The translations under genes and the position numbers were made by a program. From positions 1 to 10,797 of the forward strand of contig JBLMYZ010000037.1 of NCBI GenBank assembly GCA_050258575.1: DNA of 10,797 nucleotides. The letters run 5' to 3'. Shown piece after piece: positions 5,661-10,797 of this stretch. This DNA comes from JAPUDS01 sp050258575. Its GTDB lineage: Bacteria > Patescibacteriota > Saccharimonadia > Saccharimonadales > Saccharimonadaceae. The notes below the pieces were generated by a model, which did no database searches, was not told the origin of the DNA, and was given only the letters and a program-made list of their open reading frames with translations. How positions within the stretch are numbered: position 1 is the stretch's first letter; each line of letters begins with the position of its first letter.

Positions 5661-6275
5661 TTAGTTCTCCTCCCCGGCGATCTTCACTAGTCCTTTGCGA
5701 GGTCCAGGTACTGCGCCCTTGAGCCCAATCACCCCGTCAGTTGCGTCAACATACGCCACAGTCAGGTTTCGCACTGTCACTTGCTCGTGACCCATGTGAC
5801 CGGCCATCGTTTTGCCTTTAAAAATTTTCTGCGGATACATGCTGCCGATAGAACCGACTTTGCGTGTATCTCCCTTACCACCGTGCGTTTTGCGCTGGCG
5901 GTTGTAGTTGTGGCGTTTGATCGTTCCGGCAAAACCTTTGCCTTTGCTCACGCCAGTGACGTCGACGTTGTCGCCAACAGCAAACATGCTGACGTCAAAA
6001 CTGTCGCCAACTTTGAGTTCACCGAGATCGTCAACTCGCACTTCTTTTAAAGTTTTTGGTGTGACGCCGGCTTTTTTCACGTGTCCGGCCACGGCATTGC
6101 TCAGGTTCTTACCCGATCCATACCCAACCTGCACCGCTGTGTAACCGTCGGTTTCGACGGTTTTCACCTGAGTCACGGTGACTGGGCCGGCTTTTATAAG
6201 CGTTACGGGAATCATAACGCCATTCTCGCCGAGGATCTGGGTCATACCAACTTTGGTACCGAGTAGAGTTTTCAT
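5661..6275 (-). CDS. rplC: 50S ribosomal protein L3 (first gene of the operon)
   Basis: L3 (uL3) initiates 50S assembly and reaches towards the peptidyl-transferase centre. It begins MKTLLGTKVGMTQI and has 204 residues, near the usual 205-215. The signature GVSKGKGFAGTIKRHNYNR (about 107-125) is followed by HGGKGDTRKVGSIGSMYPQKIFKGKTMAGHMG, which holds the conserved glycine-rich extension. AAAGGAAAGGG lies upstream of the ATG. L3 follows the promoter and leader directly, without the S10 gene that usually precedes it. Confidence 0.98.
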   Translation of the reverse strand: MKTLLGTKVGMTQILGENGVMIPVTLIKAGPVTVTQVKTVETDGYTAVQVGYGSGKNLSNAVAGHVKKAGVTPKTLKEVRVDDLGELKVGDSFDVSMFAVGDNVDVTGVSKGKGFAGTIKRHNYNRQRKTHGGKGDTRKVGSIGSMYPQKIFKGKTMAGHMGHEQVTVRNLTVAYVDATDGVIGLKGAVPGPRKGLVKIAGEEN

Positions 6276-6420
6276 CTACGTCCCTTTCCTTTTTGGCAGG
6301 CTTCTGGTATTGATCATGTACCAGAAGTTCTGCACGTAAAATTCTTGGCAGCTGCCGGTTTCTACCCCTGACGGAGGACCTTTCAACTCACCAAGAAGTC
6401 TAATATTTCTTAAAAGTAAC
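6276..6420 (-). promoter_or_regulatory. Structured leader of the L3 operon
   Basis: About 145 nt separate the predicted transcription start from L3. The RNA can form an outer 7-bp stem (TTCTTGG near 6391-6398 with CCAAGAA near 6341-6347). This encloses GTCAGG, a GGT-AGAA-ACC mini-hairpin and GGCAGC, an arrangement that resembles SRP RNA helix 8. A 9-bp hairpin (6301-6327) follows, and then the L3 ribosome site. Ribosomal protein operons often carry such leaders for autoregulation by a product such as L4, but I cannot assign this one to a known class. The frame ending TAG directly before the L3 ATG is open through most of the leader. Confidence 0.5.
6301..6327 (-). promoter_or_regulatory. Perfect 9-bp hairpin upstream of L3
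   Basis: CTTCTGGTA and TACCAGAAG are perfect complements around a 9-nt loop containing TGATCA. The hairpin ends 25 nt before the L3 ATG, just before the Shine-Dalgarno region. There is no U run after it, so it is not an intrinsic terminator. It probably belongs to the leader structure. Confidence 0.6.
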
Positions 6421-6426
6421 TTGTTC

Positions 6427-6455
6427 AGTGTAGCAATCCTCACGTCATATGTCAA
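6427..6455 (-). promoter_or_regulatory. Sigma-70 type promoter of the ribosomal protein operon
   Basis: On the minus strand a consensus -35 TTGACA (6450-6455) is followed after exactly 17 nt by TACACT (6427-6432). TG lies one base before the -10 box (extended -10). The expected start is near 6420. This is the best promoter match in the window and suits a highly expressed operon. Confidence 0.8.
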
Positions 6456-6467
6456 GGCTTCCGCCTC

Positions 6468-6495
6468 TTGAAAATAATGTTTGACAAAGTATAGT
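6468..6495 (+). promoter_or_regulatory. Possible divergent promoter in the leader gap
   Basis: On the plus strand TTGAAA (6468-6473) is followed after 16 nt by TATAGT (6490-6495). No plus-strand gene follows; transcription would run antisense into the membrane-protein gene. A purine-rich GAGAGGAAA occurs around 6570 but no standard start codon lies at the right distance. It could be a chance match or make a non-coding RNA. Confidence 0.3.
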
Positions 6496-6659
6496 TGGCG
6501 TGTTCAAACAGAAACGTAGGACCCATTTACTCGCACCTCGCGAAGGCTCAAATAGTTTTCGCAAAAAGATAGAGAGGAAATCATAACAACAAGCAGTCTA
6601 CCCCTAGGAAACTACGCATGCGACCTCGACACAGCTCAACGCCGCTCCCCAGGGATGGG
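6496..6659. other. Gap between the envelope genes and the operon promoter, no gene seen
   Basis: I find no credible gene or RNA here on either strand. There is no good hairpin with a T run after the membrane-protein stop codon, so how that transcript ends before the ribosomal promoter is not evident. Only short dyads (GCATGC, CCTAGG, TTTTGCGAAAA) are present. Confidence 0.5.
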
Positions 6660-7535
6660 TTAGTTGAGTTGTTTTGCCGTGTCAGACGCATGTTTCTGAG
6701 TCGTCGCGACTGCCTGGTTGACATCATCTGCAACAGCCCTCACCGCCGCGTACGACTCGCCCAGGTTGTTTTCTGCTTCCTTAAACGCTGTCATATCCTG
6801 AGCGTGCGATGCGCCGTCGAGTGCCGTCCACTGAGACGAAACCTGTTTTGCATACTCGACGAGCCGTTCGTGCGCCGTACGCAGCGAAGTTGGCGGCGTG
6901 ACCGCTGACAACTTGTCGAACAGAGTCTTCCAGTTTTCTGCCTGAGCCGACAGCACTGCATACTGATCATCTGCTACTACCATTACGCTACTCATGAGCG
7001 GTGCAATAGTTTCCAAATACCCCGCCTGTTCGCCAAGCTCTTTGACGGACAGCGCTAGCGAGGCGACTTTCACGCGATACGACGTGCATTGGCGTAAAGC
7101 TTCTTTGGCGCGAGAATACAGCCCTGCAACGTTATCGACTGCACCGCCCGGACATAATCCATCGCGAATCACCCCCAGCTGTTCTGCTACGTGTTGTACC
7201 TGAGCCGCAGTGGCATTGGTCTTTTTTTGCAGCGGCAGCACCGTAGACTGCGTCAGGCGTTGGATGTTTTCTTTGGCTCCAGTGACCGAGTTGTCGTAGC
7301 TCAAACGTACTACCTCGCCTACAACCAGCGGGGACAGCAACACCGCAACCACTAGCGCAACCACTACGAACTTGCGCCGTTTTGTCATAGACGGCCGCTG
7401 TTTTTTGGGTTTTTTCTGCTGTTTGACAGCCACTGGTGGATCGGGAGGTATTTTTTCACCATCAATACTAAGGTCGTCAAGGTCTTCCTGAAAAATTGGC
7501 CGGCCACGACGGTTCACAAACGGTTGCTCGGTCAT
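6660..7535 (-). CDS. Single-pass membrane protein with extracellular helical domain, unknown function
   Basis: I do not recognise a family. The 291-residue product has a cytoplasmic N-terminal part of about 55 residues, acidic first (EDLDDLSIDGEK) and then proline/lysine-rich (KQQKKPKKQRPSMTKRRK). One membrane helix follows at about 56-73 (FVVVALVVAVLLSPLVVG). The rest (about 80-291) is rich in alanine, glutamine and lysine heptad-like stretches, suggesting a helical or coiled-coil outer domain. Two cysteines (128 and 150) could form a disulfide. The start at 7535 is chosen because its ATGA overlaps the stop of the DUF3152 gene; the frame is open further upstream to 7769 but only inside that gene. 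It is probably co-translated with the protease and may anchor or assist it. Confidence 0.8.
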   Translation of the reverse strand: MTEQPFVNRRGRPIFQEDLDDLSIDGEKIPPDPPVAVKQQKKPKKQRPSMTKRRKFVVVALVVAVLLSPLVVGEVVRLSYDNSVTGAKENIQRLTQSTVLPLQKKTNATAAQVQHVAEQLGVIRDGLCPGGAVDNVAGLYSRAKEALRQCTSYRVKVASLALSVKELGEQAGYLETIAPLMSSVMVVADDQYAVLSAQAENWKTLFDKLSAVTPPTSLRTAHERLVEYAKQVSSQWTALDGASHAQDMTAFKEAENNLGESYAAVRAVADDVNQAVATTQKHASDTAKQLN

Positions 7536-8242
7536 GAACGAATCCCTAGCGTTGACGACGTCAACTCGCCAGCGAGCGGCCACGCGTTTGGCGCACAACC
7601 CTGCATACCCATCGACTGTTGCTGCATGAGTGGTGCCGGCTGACCAGCGCCCGAACACAGTCGATGCCCATGACCGAGCCAGTGACCTAGCTCGTGGTTG
7701 AGTACCATTGCACGGTAGTCGGCCAGACTCCCGCCAGCACCTATGAACGGATCGGCGCCGTTCACCCAACGATCTTGGTTGATGATCACATTGCTACCGA
7801 CGGCGCAACTATATGTCGTGTCGCATCCAGCCGCTGAAAAGGTCGTCATCTGAGACGCTTCCGACAACCACAACGTGAAACGCCCGCCGCTCGCAACTTC
7901 GGTAAACTTTACCCCCAACCGCGACCAGCCGAGCGGGCTGTTGTACGTCGCCGCCGCTACCGATTTGAACTCAGCCAGATCGGCCGTCACTGTCCCCCGG
8001 GTGGCGACACTGTAGGTCACTTCTGTTACCACCGGAGCGGACGGTGATGCCCAGGACGGAGTAGCGATTTTAGGGAGGTTCACGCCCTTTAAGGACTCAA
8101 AACTTTGAGAAAATAGCGGCTGAAAACAGTACGGGTCTTTTTGTTGGTCGCACACCGGCGCAGCAGTTTCTTCGGCATACGCTAGTGATGTCATCGTCAC
8201 CCATCCGAGCAGCAAAGCGCCCACAAATAAATACCGCTTCAT
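7532..8242 (-). CDS. Secreted zinc metalloprotease, DUF3152-like
   Basis: The 236-residue product starts with a signal peptide (MKRYLFVGALLLGWVTMTSLAYA, cleavage likely after residue 23). The metzincin-type zinc motif HExxHxxGxxH is complete at 183-193 (HELGHWLGHGH), with three histidine ligands and E184 as catalytic base. LMQQQSMG around 205-212 would supply a Met-turn. The combination with NHE-GH, paired cysteines (140/146, 196/216) and a C-terminal CAPNAWP is that of the DUF3152 family as I recall it, mostly known from actinobacteria. The substrate is unknown. There is no Shine-Dalgarno site; a -10 box lies 7 nt from the ATG, suggesting a leaderless mRNA. The following membrane protein overlaps it by 4 nt. 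Confidence 0.85.
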   Translation of the reverse strand: MKRYLFVGALLLGWVTMTSLAYAEETAAPVCDQQKDPYCFQPLFSQSFESLKGVNLPKIATPSWASPSAPVVTEVTYSVATRGTVTADLAEFKSVAAATYNSPLGWSRLGVKFTEVASGGRFTLWLSEASQMTTFSAAGCDTTYSCAVGSNVIINQDRWVNGADPFIGAGGSLADYRAMVLNHELGHWLGHGHRLCSGAGQPAPLMQQQSMGMQGCAPNAWPLAGELTSSTLGIRS

Positions 8243-8249
8243 GTCTAAA

Positions 8250-8274
8250 AGTATACCGTAAAATACGCTATACT
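8250..8274. promoter_or_regulatory. Divergent, mirror-image -10 boxes for leaderless transcripts
   Basis: TATACT occurs on the plus strand at 8269-8274 and on the minus strand at 8250-8255, separated by 13 bp as a dyad. The plus box is 8 nt from the VanY-like start and the minus box 7 nt from the protease start, so transcription would begin at or next to each ATG. Neither gene has a Shine-Dalgarno site. The -35 regions would overlap the opposite promoter and match the consensus poorly. Confidence 0.55.
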
Positions 8275-8282
8275 AAAATAGT

Positions 8283-9110
8283 ATGCCACGCCGAGAGGTT
8301 ATGTTGCACCCCCGACAGGAACGACCTGAAACAAGCCGTTTCGCACTAGTTGTGTTGTTGCTCGCCGGACTTAGCTTAGGGGGGTGGGTGGTCCTCACCG
8401 TTCAGGATACGCATATTTTGTACAACGAAGCGTCAGCTATTAACTCAGCAACACCAGCGGTTGTTGCCTCAGTCGACATCGGAGACCGTACTGTTCACGT
8501 ACCTTCGTGGGAGTTTTTCCGCTCTGGTGCGCTCTGGAGTCTCGTCACGACGTCGCGGCCGCTTAACCAGGACTTCGTTCCGTCTCTCGAACCCATCACT
8601 GTCGCGACCTCAAGCGAAGGAGATATGCGCCTCCGGCCCGAAACCAACCGCGCCCTCACTCAGCTCTTTGCAGCAGCGCAAGACAGCGATGTTGAACTTA
8701 TGGTGTCGAGCGCTTATCGCTCAGCCGCCGACCAACAGGCTGTCTATGACCAATACCTGTCGACAAGAGGCCGCGCCTATGTTAACGCTTACGTTGCGAA
8801 ACCTGGCACGAGCGAACACCAGAGCGGCTACGCTGTTGATATCGCTAGCGCCAGCAAAGAGTGTACCGCCGACTCAGATATCTGCACGCTCGCGCCAAAC
8901 GGTATTGCCTGGCTCGAACAGCACGCCCCGCAGTACGGTTTCATACAGCGATATCCTGCCGGAAAACAAAGTATCACCGGAGTTGCTGGTGAAGCGTGGC
9001 ATTACCGCTACGTCGGAACCACCCTTGCCCGCGCCCTCTCTGACAACGGCTTTACGCTTGACGAGTTCGTCAAACAAATCGCACCAGGATACGCCGGAAG
9101 AAGAGAGTGA
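8283..9110 (+). CDS. Membrane-anchored D-alanyl-D-alanine carboxypeptidase, VanY/M15B family
   Basis: The enzyme should remove the terminal D-Ala from peptidoglycan stem peptides outside the membrane. Of 275 residues, about 19-40 form one membrane helix, followed by a linker and the M15 catalytic domain (about 115-255). Zinc ligands are H179 and D186 in SEHQSGYAVDI and H240 in EAWHYRYVG, with E237 as likely catalytic base. SSAYRS (142-147) supplies the conserved arginine. C194 and C201 might pair. The ATG at 8283 fits the leaderless -10 box; an alternative ATG at 8301 has GAGAGG just upstream. It is divergent from the protease gene and may work with it on the cell envelope. I give no symbol because vanY implies vancomycin resistance, which nothing here shows. 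Confidence 0.9.
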   Translation: MPRREVMLHPRQERPETSRFALVVLLLAGLSLGGWVVLTVQDTHILYNEASAINSATPAVVASVDIGDRTVHVPSWEFFRSGALWSLVTTSRPLNQDFVPSLEPITVATSSEGDMRLRPETNRALTQLFAAAQDSDVELMVSSAYRSAADQQAVYDQYLSTRGRAYVNAYVAKPGTSEHQSGYAVDIASASKECTADSDICTLAPNGIAWLEQHAPQYGFIQRYPAGKQSITGVAGEAWHYRYVGTTLARALSDNGFTLDEFVKQIAPGYAGRRE

Positions 9111-9123
9111 GGACGGGAAATCG

Positions 9124-9248
9124 CAAGAACGAGAGAGCGAAAGATCTGAGATCTGAGATCTAAGAGCTGAGAGCTGAGAAAATCACAGGGGGTAGAGAAA
9201 GATTGAAGATGGCTACTGGTGCTTACTTACCAACTTACGTACTTACTA
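9124..9248 (+). repeat. Composite repeat, left copy (inverted relative to the right copy)
   Basis: From left to right this copy has AAGAACGA, then degenerate 7-bp units (AAGATCT, GAGATCT twice, AAGAGCT, GAGAGCT, GAGAAAA) up to TCACAGG. The 35-bp core follows (9193-9227), and then 8-bp type units based on GTAAGTTA read on the other strand. Its end contains the hisS stop codon. It lies between the convergent ends of the VanY-like gene and hisS. The core is an exact reverse complement of 10664-10698. Confidence 0.9.
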
Positions 9249-10565
9249 AAACTCTTCCTCACCTCGCCGGTGGTCGCTGACAAGCGAGACAATCCGCTCC
9301 ACGGTCGTCTCAGTTTCTGTCTCAGCGCGCAAATCTTTCAGCCGATACAGCTCTTTCTGCACCTCGTCCTCACCCACAAACAGTAAAAACGGTATCTTCA
9401 TCTTCACGACAGCTTTGATCTGCCGGTCAATCTTGCGATAGGTCGTATCGACCGCCACGTTAACCCCCTCGACGCGTAACTTGTCGGCTACAGCCTGCGC
9501 CTGTTTTAACACGTCCCCAAGCACGACGACATACACGTCAGTCGTTGACACAAGCTCTGGCAACAAGTCATGACCGCGCAAAAACTCCTCGACCGTCGTT
9601 CCGCCGATCGCCATCCCAACCACAGGCATCGACTGAACCCCAAACAGCGACACGAGTCCGTCATATCGCCCGCCGCCAAACATCGCTCGGTTGTTGTCCG
9701 GCGACTCGTCAAACACCTCAAACACCATGCCGGTGTAGTAGTCTAGGCCGCGCATCAGCGTAATGTCAAACTTGGCGTTCGTAATACCCCCGTCAGCCAA
9801 GAGCGTGAACAGATCGCGCACGTCGCGCACCGCTTCGCTGCTCAAAATCTCCTCTGGCAACTCCGCCATCGTCGTCGCGCGAATCAGCTTCGAGATCCGT
9901 TTCCACCCCTCATGCGCCATTTCAGCCCCAAATATCTCGATTGCTTGCTCCTGAAATTGCTCCTCAGAAATCTTATTTTTGCGGTCAAACAGTTTGATCA
10001 TCAGATGTGTCTGCACCGCGTCGAGCCGCAAATACTGCGCCATCATAAAGTTAATCAGCTCGCGGTTGTTGATACGAATACTATACTGCGACCGTTTCGC
10101 GCCAAACCGTTGCATCACTGCGTCACTGAGGCGAATCACCTCAGCATCGGCGTCAACCGTGCCAACGCCAAAAATATCAGCGTTGAGCGCCCAAAACTCG
10201 CGTTCCCGACCTTTTTGCGGTCGTTCGTAGCGCATAAAATTCGCAACGCTATACAGTCGTGCCGGATACCCGAGTTCTTGCTGACGAGCCGCCACCATCC
10301 GCGCCAGCGTCGGTGTCATCTCAGGTCGGATCGCCACCGTTCGTCCACCCCTGTCAACAAACTGATACGTCTGCTCGCCCACCAGCTCTTGGCCAGATTT
10401 CGCAGCATACAGCTCTAGCGGCTCCAACAGAGGCGCGCCGTATTCTTCGTACCCAAAACTCTCAGCAGTCTTTCGCCAAATGTCAAAAATATAGTTCTGT
10501 ACCCGTTTATCGTCGGGGTAAAAATCTCGCGCCCCTTTGTAGCTCTGTGTCGATAACATACTCAT
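9246..10565 (-). CDS. hisS: Histidyl-tRNA synthetase
   Basis: HisRS charges tRNA-His with histidine using ATP. The class II catalytic domain starts at KGARDFYPDD (10-19). PEMTPTLAR (81-89) and motif 2 (RYERPQKGREREFWALNADIFG, 112-133) follow; the latter differs from the common REFHQ form. The HisRS signatures RGLDYYTG (272-279) and GGGRYDGL (297-304) are intact, with the ATP/histidine-contacting R272. Motif 3 reads GMAIGGTTVEEF and lacks the usual glutamate-arginine pair. The C-terminal anticodon-binding domain runs from about 343. Length (439) is normal. No Shine-Dalgarno site precedes the ATG; a second in-frame ATG lies two codons later. The gene is bracketed by inverted repeats, and its stop lies in one of them. 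Confidence 0.96.
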   Translation of the reverse strand: MSMLSTQSYKGARDFYPDDKRVQNYIFDIWRKTAESFGYEEYGAPLLEPLELYAAKSGQELVGEQTYQFVDRGGRTVAIRPEMTPTLARMVAARQQELGYPARLYSVANFMRYERPQKGREREFWALNADIFGVGTVDADAEVIRLSDAVMQRFGAKRSQYSIRINNRELINFMMAQYLRLDAVQTHLMIKLFDRKNKISEEQFQEQAIEIFGAEMAHEGWKRISKLIRATTMAELPEEILSSEAVRDVRDLFTLLADGGITNAKFDITLMRGLDYYTGMVFEVFDESPDNNRAMFGGGRYDGLVSLFGVQSMPVVGMAIGGTTVEEFLRGHDLLPELVSTTDVYVVVLGDVLKQAQAVADKLRVEGVNVAVDTTYRKIDRQIKAVVKMKIPFLLFVGEDEVQKELYRLKDLRAETETETTVERIVSLVSDHRRGEEEF

Positions 10566-10572
10566 TACTCAT

Positions 10573-10601
10573 ATTGTTGCATGTTTCGCATCACTTCGCA
10601 A
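10573..10601 (-). promoter_or_regulatory. Possible leaderless promoter of hisS
   Basis: On the minus strand TTGCGA (10596-10601) is followed after 17 nt by AACAAT (10573-10578), each four of six consensus positions. The box is 7 nt from the hisS ATG, the same spacing as at the two envelope genes, and there is no Shine-Dalgarno site. Confidence 0.3.
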
Positions 10602-10624
10602 GCATGGAGTCAGTTGGTAGGTGA

Positions 10625-10792
10625 ATAAGTACGTAAGTTAGTAAGTGTGTAAGTTAGTAAGTTAGTAAGCACCAGTAGCCATCTTCAATCTTTCTCTATC
10701 CCCTGCGATATTCTTAACTCTTAGGTCTCAAGTCTAAGATCCTAGATTCAGATACCAGATACCAGATATCGTTCTTCTTGTGACTCGTGACT
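10625..10792 (-). repeat. Composite repeat, right copy
   Basis: On the plus strand it begins with six 8-bp units at 10625-10672 (ATAAGTAC, GTAAGTTA, GTAAGTGT, GTAAGTTA twice, GTAAGCAC). The 35-bp core (10664-10698) overlaps the last unit. Read on the minus strand from 10792, at least twelve 7-bp units lead up to the core: AGTCACG, AGTCACA, AGAAGAA, CGATATC, TGGTATC twice, TGAATCT, AGGATCT, TAGACTT, GAGACCT, AAGAGTT, AAGAATA, then TCGCAGG. The last five align with those of the left copy. It sits about 60 bp upstream of the hisS start. Confidence 0.9.
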
Positions 10793-10797
10793 TTTTT

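Noticed and set aside
6571..6663. Plus-strand short frame after GAGAGGAAA, ending at 6663
   Set aside because: The only suitably placed codon is ATA; there is no ATG, GTG or TTG start after the upstream stop, so I do not call a gene despite the promoter-like sequence upstream.
6660..7769. Longer form of the membrane protein starting at 7769
   Set aside because: The first 78 codons lie inside the protease gene and read as arginine-rich shadow sequence; the ATGA-coupled start at 7535 is much better.
9912..10418. Plus-strand open frame of 168 codons antisense to hisS
   Set aside because: hisS is unmistakable on the other strand; the antisense product has no recognisable domain.
9124..10792. 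CRISPR array
   Set aside because: The repeats are contiguous 7- and 8-bp units without unique spacers, and no cas genes are nearby.
10779..10797. Intrinsic terminator before the T run at the window end
   Set aside because: GTGACTCGTGAC is a direct repeat, not a dyad; it continues the 7-bp repeat phase and cannot form a stem before the T run.

Overview
The window looks like a piece of a candidate-phyla (Patescibacteria) genome, most probably a Saccharibacteria (TM7) relative with about 50% G+C. This is inferred from the protein sequences: the ribosomal proteins carry lysine/glutamate-rich extensions, the histidyl-tRNA synthetase has a divergent motif 3, and the envelope genes include a DUF3152 metalloprotease of a kind mostly seen in actinobacteria. 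No rRNA gene is present to settle the placement.

Positions 1-6460 hold the S10-spc ribosomal protein operon, all on the minus strand. In transcription order it reads promoter, structured leader, L3, L4, L23, L2, S19, L22, S3, (36-aa ORF), L16, L29, S17, (31-aa ORF), L14, L24, L5 and the first codons of S14. S10, the usual first gene, is missing. The annotated genes are packed with gaps of 0-3 nt or short overlaps. The only two larger internal gaps (S3-L16 and S17-L14) are each filled exactly by a short ORF. Each has a good Shine-Dalgarno site, a start that overlaps the previous stop, a stop that overlaps the next start, and a perfect hairpin inside. These two candidate small proteins, or translation-coupling peptides, are the most interesting coding observation here.

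Positions 6276-6659 are the regulatory gap. They hold a strong minus-strand promoter (TTGACA, 17 nt, TACACT with a TGn extension), a leader of about 145 nt with several stems, and a weaker candidate promoter pointing the other way.

Positions 6660-9110 form a cell-envelope region. A secreted DUF3152-like zinc protease and a single-pass membrane protein with a helical outer domain are coupled by an ATGA overlap on the minus strand. Divergent from them, across only 40 bp, is a membrane-anchored VanY/M15B D,D-carboxypeptidase. The two -10 boxes in this gap form a dyad, and each sits 7-8 nt from its start codon with no Shine-Dalgarno site, which suggests leaderless mRNAs on both sides.

Positions 9111-10797 carry hisS (minus strand) bracketed by two inverted copies of an unusual composite repeat. 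Each copy has a run of 8-bp units, a 35-bp core identical in both copies, and a run of degenerate 7-bp units. The hisS stop codon lies inside one copy, and the other copy lies just upstream of its start. I do not recognise this repeat family.
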